Part shown: positions 47,122 to 56,011 of the stretch, piece by piece
How the letters are laid out: each line of letters starts with the position of its first letter
Numbering within the stretch: the stretch's first letter is position 1
Position numbers and translations under genes: made by a program
The notes under the pieces: generated by a model
The model's input: only the letters and a program-made list of their open reading frames with translations
Databases searched by the model: none
Told to the model about the DNA's origin: nothing
Assembly: GCA_937899415.1 (NCBI GenBank)
Contig: CALBPI010000058.1
Span: 88,205 to 152,204, forward strand
DNA length: 64,000 bases
Reading direction: 5' to 3'
DNA from: an uncultured Gammaproteobacteria bacterium
Lineage (GTDB): Bacteria; Pseudomonadota; Gammaproteobacteria; Steroidobacterales; Woeseiaceae

Positions 47122-49007
47122 TCGCCGCAATGGAGTCCTGGTGGCGGGGTGTCATTGCCGCGCCGGCCATGCTTGTCGCGCTACTCGTCGTTGTCCTGTT
47201 GAGCGGGTTCGCAGCGTCTCGCATCCTGCCGCGCTTGCCGGGGGCGGTGTGGCGGACGGGTTGGTGCGTGCTGGCGGTGGCCTATCTGGTTGCCATGCTC
47301 GCCTTTCTGGCGCCGCCGCCCGAACGCGGCGATGCACTGCGCCCCTTGCTGATCACAACAGGTGTCGATGGCCGGGCGCTTGCGACCATCTCCGACCGCA
47401 GTGACGTGTTCATCACGGGCCGTGCCTGGCGCGAACCCGCCGTATCCGAGTGGCTCGAGGCGCGCGCGTCCCGCGCGGCGTCAGGGCGGGCCGTTCGCGT
47501 CAGCGCGCCGGACGACCTGCAACTTCATCCGCGCGTTGCGGGCGGGCTCCGCGTGTTGGGGGATGGACTGGATGCGGCCGCCTGGACGGACAGCGACTGG
47601 TCCGGGGAGATCGAATTCGACCCGCCGACGCTGGCACCCGGCTTTGTCTCCGTGGAGTGGTCGGCGCGTACCGTGTTGGGCCGTGCAAGCATCGTGACCG
47701 CAGCCGTGTCCGGCGGGTTGGGTGATGACGCGCAGCTCGTCTTGCGCGACGCCAGTGGTGCCGCGTTGGCAACCGCTGCGGCGTCGGCGGGACAAATTGC
47801 CGGACCTGTGTTGCCGGCAGGTCGGCATCGACTCCGTCTCTCGCTCGAGGATGGCGCGTCAGCGGGTGACTATCTGGACCTGCCCATCGAGGTGCGGGAG
47901 CCGATCGCGGCGCGCATGTTGCTCCTTCAGAGCGCACCTTCGTTTGAATGGCGCAGCCTCGCGCGTTGGCTGGCCCGTGCCGGCGCTCGCGTGGCCGCGC
48001 GGACGCGGGTCAGCGAGACGCGTTTTCGTGATCGATTCGATGGCCTGTCGGCGCGCGCGCTCGACACACTCGATCGGGACCTGCTTTCGCAGTTCGACCT
48101 GGTCATTGCGGACGGTGCGGCGCTGGGCGTGCTGGATGACGCCTCGCGGTCTGCGCTGCTCGACAGCGATCACGGTGCTGGCGTCCTCGTGTTGCTTCAC
48201 GACAGTGCTGACGCCCAGGCATTGCCGCCGCAACTCGCTGACGTTCTGCAGGGTGACCCCGAGCGTCAGGCGCTGTATCAGCTCGAGGCGTCCGCCGGGG
48301 TGCTCGAGACGGGCATGACGCGACTGGCGCTCACGTTTTCCGACGCGGCGGGTGACGCCCTGCTGTCGGCCGTGGGGGGCGCGCCCATCGTGGCTCGGGC
48401 CCATCCGGGTGACCGGATTGCGGTGGGCTTGCTGCGCGACAGCTATCGGCTTGTGGGCGTCGGCGCTCAGCAGCAACATGCCAACCTCTGGTCCGATCTT
48501 GTGCGGTCACTGGCGAGGGATGCGATTCCCGTGCGGGCACGATTCACCCCCGAACAGCTGCGGGTTGGCGAGCGCCTGCGGGTCTGTGTGCCGCGCGCCG
48601 CGCAATTGGCTGCGGTCCGTTTGCGCCAGGATGGGCGAGACGACGTCATGCTGCCGCTGTCCGCCACGCCCTGGCGGCCCGCAGAGCGCTGCGGCTGGTA
48701 TTGGCCGGACGTCGACGGCTGGCTGCAGGTGCGCGCGGGAGCTGCCGGCAATCGCGACCTGGGCGCGCAGTGGGTGGGACCCGTCGGCCCGCTGTCGCGC
48801 GTCGAACGCCAGGCGCGTATCTCGGCGACGGTCCGTCGTCAGCAATGGGCGCCCGATGATGCCGCGGCACCCGTCGTGGGGGCAGCACCGATGCCGCGAT
48901 CGCGTTTCCTGCCCTGGGTGCTCGGTTTCGCCGTTCTGCTGGGGTTTATGGAGCGTCTGGCGTTGGTGCGTCAGCGTCGAGCGCCGCGCGTAGCGGACCG
49001 CTCCTAA
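47118..49007 (+). CDS. Membrane protein with glutamine-amidotransferase-like domain
   Basis: This is a 629-residue protein. Two N-terminal helices (LVALLVVVLLSGFAAS; GWCVLAVAYLVAMLAFL) enclose a small loop. A large external domain has alternating strands such as MLLLQSAPSFEWRSLARWL and FDLVIADGAALGVLDD, like the class-I amidotransferase-type membrane proteins found in MoxR/DUF58 operons. One C-terminal helix (FLPWVLGFAVLLGFM) precedes a basic tail. No catalytic Cys is seen at the expected nucleophile elbow, so it is likely non-enzymatic. Last gene of the operon, converging on a ferredoxin pseudogene. Confidence 0.7.
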   Translation: MIAAMESWWRGVIAAPAMLVALLVVVLLSGFAASRILPRLPGAVWRTGWCVLAVAYLVAMLAFLAPPPERGDALRPLLITTGVDGRALATISDRSDVFITGRAWREPAVSEWLEARASRAASGRAVRVSAPDDLQLHPRVAGGLRVLGDGLDAAAWTDSDWSGEIEFDPPTLAPGFVSVEWSARTVLGRASIVTAAVSGGLGDDAQLVLRDASGAALATAAASAGQIAGPVLPAGRHRLRLSLEDGASAGDYLDLPIEVREPIAARMLLLQSAPSFEWRSLARWLARAGARVAARTRVSETRFRDRFDGLSARALDTLDRDLLSQFDLVIADGAALGVLDDASRSALLDSDHGAGVLVLLHDSADAQALPPQLADVLQGDPERQALYQLEASAGVLETGMTRLALTFSDAAGDALLSAVGGAPIVARAHPGDRIAVGLLRDSYRLVGVGAQQQHANLWSDLVRSLARDAIPVRARFTPEQLRVGERLRVCVPRAAQLAAVRLRQDGRDDVMLPLSATPWRPAERCGWYWPDVDGWLQVRAGAAGNRDLGAQWVGPVGPLSRVERQARISATVRRQQWAPDDAAAPVVGAAPMPRSRFLPWVLGFAVLLGFMERLALVRQRRAPRVADRS

Positions 49008-49014
49008 AGCTGTG

Positions 49015-49400
49015 GCGCAACGCCGGTGTACCCCCGATGAGGCGCTCTTGAATCATGTCCTAGAGCACCTCGGGGCTGCAGCGCCGGTACCTCGTTCCAT
49101 CGGGATAAAGGATGGCGATCGGACCTTGCTGGCAGACGCGCAGGCACCCGGCCTTCGAGCGAAAAATTTGCCCTGAGATATCGAGCCCGAGCTCACGCAG
49201 GCGGCGATTCAGAAACTGCCAGGACGCGCGCCTGGCTTCGAGATCACAGACTTGGGCTTCTCGGGATCGATGCAGAGCAACATGTGGTGCTGGTGCTGTC
49301 CGAGGCGCAGGTTGCGCACAACCTTGGCCAGGGCAGCGTCATGAGGGTCGTGGCCGGTGACCGAAAATTCGGCACCGGGCATGGCGCGGTCATCCTTCAT
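49015..49400 (-). pseudogene. (2Fe-2S) ferredoxin-domain protein gene, frameshifted and prematurely stopped
   Basis: From ATG 49400 the frame reads to HHMLLCIDPEKPK, then goes wrong and stops at about 49209. Shifting by one base near 49250 restores (C)DLEARRASWQFLNRRLRELG, SGQIFRSKAGCLRVCQQGPIAILYPDG, the conserved body with its cluster cysteines. A single lost G would turn the expected PKCC into the present PKS. A TAG at 49060-49062 then interrupts before DMIQERLIGG, a normal C-terminal motif, where GAG is expected. Two lesions suggest real decay. ATG overlaps the upstream START-like gene stop (TGATG). Confidence 0.78.
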
Positions 49401-50266
49401 CAGGAGGACTCTTCAGGAGGACGCGTGGCAGCCGCCGCCGCGGAAGGGGCGATCGCAGTGCCGTCACCGCGGTAGATGATGTATTCGCTGTCGTACTGTT
49501 CCATGGCCGTGTCGGCCTGCATCTCGATACGCTCGAGCATCGACTGAAGCTGCTTCCTCGTATAGCGGTTCACGAGGACGTCGGGAACGACGCCGCCCAT
49601 GTCCATCGTGGCATGTACGACAACGAGCGTCCGCGCGTCGTCGAGTGTCGCCATGACCCAGGCGCCGTTGTTGAGCGGCAGCTGCACGGCCTTGCTCGCA
49701 CGGTTGGGATCGAGGCCCGGAATCTCGGTTTGTCCGAGCAGCCCCGCGATACGGCTCTCCGCATCGGGCTCGAGTCGCCAGTGGTGTTCCCAGATTCTGT
49801 CGTCCATGCGTCGTGCCAGTGCGACGCCTTTGCCCGTTCGAATGAGCCAGTGCCGGTCGCGCAGCGGCCAGGGCATGTCGACGTGTTGGTACCAGCTCGC
49901 ACCGCCGTCATCGTGCGTGCGCACGAGATGCTCCGTGAGACGTTCGGAAAAACCGGCATCGAAAGCCAGCGCGGCAAGCCAGAGTCGCTCGCGCGGTTTA
50001 TCGATTAAACGGTAGCCGATGATGCGCACCGTGGTCGTGTCATTGTCACCAGCAACCGAGCGCGTGACTTTGACTTTTCGCTGCAGCGTCTCGCCCTGCG
50101 CGAGGCGGGACAGGCTGCGGCGATCCAGGTCGGCAACCGGCACGCCTGTCTCGAGCTGGTAGTCGCGCAACAGGTTGCTGATCGTGTCGAGACCATCGGT
50201 CGCGGCCGCGATGCCGCTGAGCGGGAGCAGTGCGAGCAACAGAGTGGTTAGGGAGCGGGTCACCAT
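49400..50266 (-). CDS. Secreted START-domain-like protein
   Basis: This 288-residue protein has a signal peptide (LLLALLPLSGIAAA). The fold pattern resembles START/SRPBCC lipid-binding proteins: RDRHWLIRTGKGV, WRLEPDAES, a segment of Asn/Trp-containing strands (LNNGAWVMATLDDARTLVVVHATMDMGG) and the long C-terminal helix. Such proteins hold lipids in a hydrophobic cavity. ATG 50266 is preferred over an upstream frame lacking homology. It is downstream of the hydrolase-VTT-ligase fusion in the same direction, 25 bases apart. Confidence 0.68.
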   Translation of the reverse strand: MVTRSLTTLLLALLPLSGIAAATDGLDTISNLLRDYQLETGVPVADLDRRSLSRLAQGETLQRKVKVTRSVAGDNDTTTVRIIGYRLIDKPRERLWLAALAFDAGFSERLTEHLVRTHDDGGASWYQHVDMPWPLRDRHWLIRTGKGVALARRMDDRIWEHHWRLEPDAESRIAGLLGQTEIPGLDPNRASKAVQLPLNNGAWVMATLDDARTLVVVHATMDMGGVVPDVLVNRYTRKQLQSMLERIEMQADTAMEQYDSEYIIYRGDGTAIAPSAAAAATRPPEESS

Positions 50267-50291
50267 AGGCCGATGGTACCAAAGCCCGGCG

Positions 50292-52817
50292 CTAGCCGAA
50301 CAAGGCGCGCAGCAACGCCCTGAGTCCGGGCGGTGGCGTGCCCTGAGCGCGCACGGCGGCGCCGATGCGCCAAGCTGTACGCCATTGCGACAACGTGATA
50401 CGCCAGGCATTCCAAACGGACAGCGCCGGGTCATAGATGTGGGTCGCTTCGCTGCTCACGCCGTTGAGCTCGATGATGCGCAAATCGCGCCCGGCGCTCA
50501 GTGCCTCGTCGTCGTCGACCATGAGGTCGTAGCGTCCGAGGTGGAAGCCCTCGAAGTGCTTGCTGATGCGGTCGATCTCTGCGGTAAGCGCAGTCGTGCC
50601 CAGGGCGCCGGCATCGGTAAACAGGCTGCCGCGGCTGTGCGTGCCGATGGCGTTGAGCGCGACGCATTCGCCTGCGCCAGGCACCTCGTCGAGTCGACTC
50701 GCATGTTCGCGCAGGAAGTAGGGCGCCATGCAGACCGCACGTTCGTCGTCGAGTATCAGGTCCGACAAACGACGCCGACCGTCACCCGTAACCACGGTCT
50801 GGCCCTTGCGGGTGATCGAGAACACGGAGCCCGTATCAGCGTCTGGCTCGCGAATGTAGAACACGCCGAACTCGATGCCGGACGCTTTGCGCTGCACGAT
50901 GAGCGGGCCCGCGTGCGCGTCGAGGAAATCGCCGGCTTCTGATGCGTCGTTCACGAACCTGACATCTTTGCCGCGTTCGCCCAGGTCGGGTTTGAGCACG
51001 ACGGGCCAGCCCTGGCGCGCCGCGAAGTCGACGACAGTGTCGAGCCTATGGGCGCGATCACCGGTGGGCACGCGCGCGAAAGGCACGACGTTGCCGCTCG
51101 ACTCGAGCTGCTTGAGGATCTCCGACTTGGACTCACCCACGAGACCCCCGAGCGGCATGCCCGGATTGGCGAGTGTGAACAGCGACACGGACCGGTAGCG
51201 CAGCGCTTGCAGGATGCCGTCCAGAAGCACGGGCGGATAGAACGCCCATCGGGGCCAGAACTCGAAGTTCCGAATGCGGCGCCAGCGACCGACCAACTGC
51301 CTGCGACCGTTGTGCGTCAACGCGGGCAGGCCGTAGTGCACCAGCAGCCACAACACGATGGCGCCGCCGATGACCAGCCACACACCGAACGCGGCGTAGC
51401 GTTCGAAGGCGCGCTGCGCCACTTCGCCCCAGGCGGCGGCGGCGCCCACGAGTAGTGGCGTCCAGATAACCGTCGCTACGGCGAAGTACGCCGCGAAACG
51501 TAACCAGGGCATGTGCAGTGCACCGGCCGCGGTGTAGGTCGGCAGTCGGGTGCCGGGCAAAAACCGGCTGGCCAGAATCACGAGCGGGCCACGATCGTGT
51601 AACCAGCTCGACGCCATACGCATGCGGTCGGGTGACACCATGCGCGCCAGTGCCGGTCGGCCCAGCCAGCGTCCCGCCGCGAACAGGGCCAGGTCGCTCG
51701 TAAAGATCCCGGCGAGGCACGCCAGTGTCGCCGGCACGAAGCCGACGATGCCTTGCGCAACCAGCAGTCCTGCAGTGATGCAGGTCAGGTCTTCACTGAT
51801 ATAGGTGGCAACCACGAGCGCGAGTAACAGCACGATGAGTGCGGCACCCGCCAGTCGGCTGCGTTCCAGGGCCGGCATGGCGCCGTTGGCCTGTTGCACG
51901 CGGTCGGGGTCCGCCGTGGCGCGGGTCGCCGTGTCGCCGCGCAAGACGCGCTCGAGGAAAGGCAGCACGACCTCAGTAACCCGATCGGGATCGGCGTAGG
52001 CGGGCTCGTGGCCGCCATCGATGAGCGTGAGCTCCGATTGCGGCACGAGTCGCCAGTGCGCCTGCGCTGCCGCCAGCGGTACCAGGCCGTCGTCGCGACC
52101 GTGAACGATGTGGACGGGCGGTTGCAGTCGTCGAAGCATCGGCTCGATCACACGCTGGTCGGTGTCCTGCAGATTGCGCGTGTAGCCGCGCCCCAGAATG
52201 GCGTTGTCGAAATAGCCGAAGTGGGGTGTCAGCCAACGCAACGCGGCGAAAACGGCGTGCTGACCGTCGTAAACGATGTGGTTGCCGCGGTAGCTGCCGA
52301 ACAGCTCGTACTCCTGCAACCCGATTGCCGATACGAGTGTGAGTGAGACGACGCGTTCGGGCGCGAGATCTGAAAGCGTTATGCCGGCCGCGCCACCCTG
52401 GCTGTAGACAACGAGATGGACGCGGTCGATCGCCAACGCGTCCAGCAGGTCCAGGATGTAGCGACCGTGCGTGATACTCGAGTAGTCGGGAATGGCTGCC
52501 GCCGCGCTGCCAAATCCCGGCAGGTCGGGCGCGATGACGCGCCAATCCTTGGACAAGCCACGCGCCAGGCCGGCCATGGCGCGGGACGCCACGGGCGTAC
52601 CATGCACAAGCAGGATCGGCGCCTTCGTTGAGGCCGAATCGCCATAGTCGCGGTAAGGGATGTGCGTCGTGGTGTCGAGGCGCATCGCACCGATGCGAGA
52701 GGCGACCTTGACGAGCATCTGATCGCCGGCGGCGGCCGTCACGGGGGGATGCAACAGTCGCCAGGCATTCGAGGCAACTAGCGCCACGAGCCACGCGGCC
52801 AGGAGCCAGCGGCGCAT
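50292..52817 (-). CDS. Three-domain fusion: alpha/beta hydrolase, DedA/VTT membrane domain, ATP-grasp ligase
   Basis: This is an 841-residue protein starting at ATG 52817, 10 bases after the DinB-like stop. After one N-terminal helix, residues 60-320 form an alpha/beta hydrolase: oxyanion HGTPV, nucleophile Ser139 in VVYSQGG (the usual first Gly is replaced), Asp242/243 and His270. Residues 345-530 are a VTT/DedA-type membrane domain (SDLALFAAGRWLGRP, ASRFLPGTRLPTYTAAGAL). Residues 560-815 are ATP-grasp-like: Lys609 in VVLKPDLGERGKD, IVQRKASGIEFGVFY, and Glu783/Asn785 in IIELNGVSSEATH. It may hydrolyse, move and ligate lipid-linked substrates; this is inference. The frame is continuous. Confidence 0.85.
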   Translation of the reverse strand: MRRWLLAAWLVALVASNAWRLLHPPVTAAAGDQMLVKVASRIGAMRLDTTTHIPYRDYGDSASTKAPILLVHGTPVASRAMAGLARGLSKDWRVIAPDLPGFGSAAAAIPDYSSITHGRYILDLLDALAIDRVHLVVYSQGGAAGITLSDLAPERVVSLTLVSAIGLQEYELFGSYRGNHIVYDGQHAVFAALRWLTPHFGYFDNAILGRGYTRNLQDTDQRVIEPMLRRLQPPVHIVHGRDDGLVPLAAAQAHWRLVPQSELTLIDGGHEPAYADPDRVTEVVLPFLERVLRGDTATRATADPDRVQQANGAMPALERSRLAGAALIVLLLALVVATYISEDLTCITAGLLVAQGIVGFVPATLACLAGIFTSDLALFAAGRWLGRPALARMVSPDRMRMASSWLHDRGPLVILASRFLPGTRLPTYTAAGALHMPWLRFAAYFAVATVIWTPLLVGAAAAWGEVAQRAFERYAAFGVWLVIGGAIVLWLLVHYGLPALTHNGRRQLVGRWRRIRNFEFWPRWAFYPPVLLDGILQALRYRSVSLFTLANPGMPLGGLVGESKSEILKQLESSGNVVPFARVPTGDRAHRLDTVVDFAARQGWPVVLKPDLGERGKDVRFVNDASEAGDFLDAHAGPLIVQRKASGIEFGVFYIREPDADTGSVFSITRKGQTVVTGDGRRRLSDLILDDERAVCMAPYFLREHASRLDEVPGAGECVALNAIGTHSRGSLFTDAGALGTTALTAEIDRISKHFEGFHLGRYDLMVDDDEALSAGRDLRIIELNGVSSEATHIYDPALSVWNAWRITLSQWRTAWRIGAAVRAQGTPPPGLRALLRALFG

Positions 52818-52827
52818 GAAGGGCGTG

Positions 52828-53364
52828 TCAGCCGGCCTGAGTTGAGGCGTTCGCTTTGAGCGTCGACGGTGCGACGCCGAAGCCGTCTTCCATGGTCGCA
52901 CCCAGCGTGCGCGCCGCCGCCGCGATGAGCGCGTCGTGGTGCACCGTGTGGCTTACGAGGAACTGCAGCTCTCGGGCCAGCGTGGAGGGCGTCGGACGGG
53001 TTCCGCCCGTGCCACAGTCGAGGCACACGGACAGCGGCGTGTCACCTGGGGTGTCGCCAAGTGCGCGTATGGCATGGCGTGCGAAGGCGATTCGGTCCAG
53101 CGCCGTATCGGCGTCCGTTTCCGTTTCCGGGCAGCGTGCGCGCGCATCGTAATTTACGACACCCGTCTTGATGCCCTGCAGCAGCGCGTCGTAGTGATCG
53201 AGGACGTGACGGACATGCGCACCGATACCGGCATCGCAAGGCGTCAGGGGGCGGCTGTAGTTGGCGCCCGCGATCTGGCTCACGAGATCGGACAAGGCAG
53301 CCAGGCAGCGGTCGTTATCGTCACAGAGTGCGACGAGTGCAGGTTTTGGGAAAGTTGTGGTCAT
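52828..53364 (-). CDS. DinB-like four-helix metal-binding protein
   Basis: This is a 178-residue all-helical protein. Potential metal-binding His residues are in AHVRHVLDHYDALL and FLVSHTVHHDALIAA, the DinB superfamily pattern (first His of helix 2, pair in helix 4). Some members are thiol-dependent S-transferases; others are unknown. It overlaps the downstream end of the PlsC-like gene by four bases, so it is in the lipid operon. Confidence 0.72.
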   Translation of the reverse strand: MTTTFPKPALVALCDDNDRCLAALSDLVSQIAGANYSRPLTPCDAGIGAHVRHVLDHYDALLQGIKTGVVNYDARARCPETETDADTALDRIAFARHAIRALGDTPGDTPLSVCLDCGTGGTRPTPSTLARELQFLVSHTVHHDALIAAAARTLGATMEDGFGVAPSTLKANASTQAG

Positions 53365-54206
53365 GGTTCTACGAGCCCGGGATCAGCGGCTGCAATGATG
53401 TCGCGAGGAACGTGGGCAGCGGGCGGGTTTTCGAGTTGGAGGGAATAGATCGCGCGCTGCACCTTGAGCGCCAGTGCTTTTCGGTCCTCGGCATAAACCG
53501 TGTCATCAGCAAAGCGAATGGTAATCGTGAATCCGCGCAGATGCAGCAGTCGCCAGACGTGGCTCGCGAAAACCATATCTCCGTAATAGCAGATCGCGCG
53601 GTGCGCGTGTGGGTCGCCGTTCTCTGTTTCGAAGAACAGCGCCGCCACGGAGACGGGAATCCGGTTGCTCGCCGCCACCTCGAGCAGAGGCGGGCGCACC
53701 GGCAAGACGAAGTCGGATTCGCTGCTGGTGCCCTCCGGGAACAGCGCAACGCTGTCACCACGGGCGTACGTGTTGGCGATCGCCGCATTCGTCTTCGGGA
53801 TGTCACTTTTCTTTGCGCGACGGATGTAGAGCGTGTCGGCTAGCCGCGTGAGCCAGCCAATCACGGGCCACGATGCGACTTCGGATTTTGATACGAACAC
53901 CGTGGGTGCCACTTGCGCCAGCGCAAGGATGTCGAGATAGCTCAGGTGATTGCTCACGAGAAAAAATGGTGCCCGGGGCGGCGTGCCGTGCACCTCGGTG
54001 CGCCCACCGAGGATGCCAATCATGAGGCGCGACCAGGTCGAGAAAAAGAAGCTTCGTATGCGCCGACGCAGCGCGCCGAACGTGACGAGCCGCAATAGCG
54101 CCAGCGATACGGCAACCACGAGCGTTCCCGCCAGGATGAGTGTCAGGCGGACCAGCGCCACCAGGCGCCGCCACAGGCTGGGCTCAAACGAATCCGGCGC
54201 ACTCAC
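53361..54206 (-). CDS. PlsC-family 1-acylglycerol-3-phosphate acyltransferase (OlsA-like)
   Basis: This is a 281-residue membrane acyltransferase. The N-terminal helix is LVRLTLILAGTLVVAVSLALL. The H(x)4D motif is NHLSYLD (His87, Asp92). FPEGTSS is the glycerol-phosphate/acceptor motif, and IPVSVAALFF follows. It transfers an acyl chain to a lyso-lipid. Directly downstream of an OlsB-like gene (stop and start nearly touch), so it may be OlsA and make ornithine lipid from lyso-ornithine lipid. Ordinary phosphatidate synthesis is the alternative. Confidence 0.87.
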   Translation of the reverse strand: MSAPDSFEPSLWRRLVALVRLTLILAGTLVVAVSLALLRLVTFGALRRRIRSFFFSTWSRLMIGILGGRTEVHGTPPRAPFFLVSNHLSYLDILALAQVAPTVFVSKSEVASWPVIGWLTRLADTLYIRRAKKSDIPKTNAAIANTYARGDSVALFPEGTSSESDFVLPVRPPLLEVAASNRIPVSVAALFFETENGDPHAHRAICYYGDMVFASHVWRLLHLRGFTITIRFADDTVYAEDRKALALKVQRAIYSLQLENPPAAHVPRDIIAAADPGLVEP

Positions 54207-54207
54207 G

Positions 54208-55008
54208 TCAGGCGGGCTCCAGGAACATGTGCCGGTGCTGCTCGCTCAGGGTTTCCAGGTCGAACAGCGCCAGGTAGTCGACCGTGCCGAATTCAGCGTC
54301 GAGCGCGGGCCCCGACGCGATGCGGGCACCGTAGGCCAGGTACAGGCGCATGAGCTTCGGCAGCTTCGGCGCCTTGCCGCCGTCGTCCGCGCCGTCACAG
54401 CGGTAGTCGGGCTGCACGCTGACCTCGTGTACCGGGTCCAGCATGTTGGTGTCGCGCAGTTTGCGGTGCAGCCGATGGCCCTCGAGCGGGTCCTGGCTCG
54501 TCAGGGAACAGCAGCCGAAGAACCAGCGGTGATCCCCGGCCAGCATGTAGGCGGCGAGTCCGCGCCAGAGCAAAAACAAGACGCGCGTGTTGCGGTGCTC
54601 AATCTCGATACAGGCTCGACCCAGCTCGACGGAACGGCTCAGGACCGTGTCGCCCAGTGCGTTGATGTCGAACTCCGCAGCGGAGTAAAAGCCGGCGCCG
54701 GCCTGGGCCATGGCCCGACTCTGCATCCGGTAGGTGCCGACAATATGGCCTGTGTCGAGTGCCTCGACGAGCAGGTGGTGACACTGCCGGTCGAATCCGT
54801 CCTCGTCGCGCTCAGTCGCATAGGCGGCTTCGAGGCCTTCGTCGAGTTCGAGGTTGAAGACGCGGAAACGCAGATTGAACACGGCGTCGAGTTCATCCGG
54901 ACGTGCCAGGCGCAGCCGGTAATTGCCCTGCTGCTGCTCAATGGCAGCCGCCAGTTCCGGCGACCAGGGCGCGTTGAACGCGGTCTTCGGTTGTGCGCTA
55001 ACTGTCAC
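54208..55008 (-). CDS. OlsB-like GNAT-family N-acyltransferase
   Basis: This is a 266-residue protein of the OlsB/autoinducer-synthase-like acyltransferase family. Recognisable segments are YRLRLARPDELDAVFNLRFRVF, HLLVEALDTGHIVGTYRM, ELGRACIEIEHRNTRVLFLLWRGLAAYM, and FFGCCSLTSQDP. OlsB links a 3-hydroxyacyl chain to the alpha-amino group of ornithine. Pairing with a PlsC-like gene is the usual OlsB-OlsA arrangement. A PEP-CTERM/exosortase-associated acyltransferase is the alternative. Head of the minus-strand lipid operon. Confidence 0.8.
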   Translation of the reverse strand: MTVSAQPKTAFNAPWSPELAAAIEQQQGNYRLRLARPDELDAVFNLRFRVFNLELDEGLEAAYATERDEDGFDRQCHHLLVEALDTGHIVGTYRMQSRAMAQAGAGFYSAAEFDINALGDTVLSRSVELGRACIEIEHRNTRVLFLLWRGLAAYMLAGDHRWFFGCCSLTSQDPLEGHRLHRKLRDTNMLDPVHEVSVQPDYRCDGADDGGKAPKLPKLMRLYLAYGARIASGPALDAEFGTVDYLALFDLETLSEQHRHMFLEPA

Positions 55009-55171
55009 TGCGAGTGCTCCGTACCCGGCATACCTGTCCCCTTAGGCGTTCCCGTCACGAATCGATGACCCGGCGATGCCGCCGGATATCACACTAATGT
55101 GGCAAAAGGGCCGAAATATGCACCACTTTCGCCGCGGCGAGTGTATCAGGCGGCCTCTGGTGCCGCAGCCA
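55009..55171. promoter_or_regulatory. Intergenic region upstream of olsB-like gene
   Basis: This 163-base spacer lies between the tail of the TauE-like gene and the OlsB-like start; both are on the minus strand. An AT-rich stretch around 55085-55115 may hold the lipid operon promoter. I cannot pick out a clear -35/-10 pair. Confidence 0.35.
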
Positions 55172-55984
55172 TCAGGCCAGGGCTTTTGACATCATACGGG
55201 CCGCTGACAGCAGCAGAAAAACGCCGAAGACGCGCCGCAGCTTCAGTTGCGGCAGCGTGTGCGAAAGACGGGCGCCCAACGGAACCAGTAATACGGCCCC
55301 GGTGGCCAATGCGAGCACGGCGGGCAGATGCAGGTAGCCCACACTGTTCGCGAGGCGGTCCTCGACGTCGAGCCCACTGATTGCAAATCCGATGGCGCCA
55401 GGCAGCGCCACAAAAAACCCCAGCAGTGCGGCCGTCCCGACGGCGCGGTGCATGGGCAGTCCAGTACCGTGCAGGGCGGGTACCGCGAAGGTGCCGCCCC
55501 CGATACCCAGCCACGCGGACAGGACGCCGATGCCCGTCGCCGCAGTCCGGCGTGCGGCCCTGGACCAGCGCAGGCTGGCCTCGGGCGCCGATCGGCCCAA
55601 CAAGAAGCGGGTTCCGACGGCGGCGGCCAACACGCCGAACAGCACACGCAGGGCATCCCCCGAGAGATAGCGTGCGGCAAGCGCACCCGCGAGCGCGCCT
55701 GCGGCAATGGGCAGCGCCCAGAGCCGTACCGTATCCGCATCGACACCGCCGCGCTTCGCGTGCGCCCGGGCCGAGACCAGCGACGTGACCACAATGACGG
55801 CCAGTGAGCTCGCGACCGCCATGTGCATGGACACGGTTTCGTCAGCGCCCATGGCCGGCAAGACGAGGCTTAGGATCGGGACCAACACAATCCCGCCGCC
55901 CACACCGAGCAGTCCGGCCACGAGTCCGGCGGCGAGTCCGGCGCCAAGAAGGGGGGCAAGCGAAATCAGCGTGTCAGTGGGCAT
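55172..55984 (-). CDS. TauE/SafE-family sulfite/organosulfonate exporter-like permease
   Basis: This is a 270-residue integral membrane protein. Two repeats each open with a Gly-rich helix: GLVAGLLGVGGGIVLVPIL near the start and IGVLSAWLGIGGGTFAVPAL in the second half. Seven to eight helices are visible. The family moves sulfur-containing or other anions. ATG 55984 (MPTDTL) is chosen over an upstream in-frame start that lies in the divergent promoter region. No sulfur genes are adjacent. Confidence 0.85.
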   Translation of the reverse strand: MPTDTLISLAPLLGAGLAAGLVAGLLGVGGGIVLVPILSLVLPAMGADETVSMHMAVASSLAVIVVTSLVSARAHAKRGGVDADTVRLWALPIAAGALAGALAARYLSGDALRVLFGVLAAAVGTRFLLGRSAPEASLRWSRAARRTAATGIGVLSAWLGIGGGTFAVPALHGTGLPMHRAVGTAALLGFFVALPGAIGFAISGLDVEDRLANSVGYLHLPAVLALATGAVLLVPLGARLSHTLPQLKLRRVFGVFLLLSAARMMSKALA

Positions 55985-56011
55985 GCGGCGTCGGAGGCAA
56001 GGGGTGTTCAG

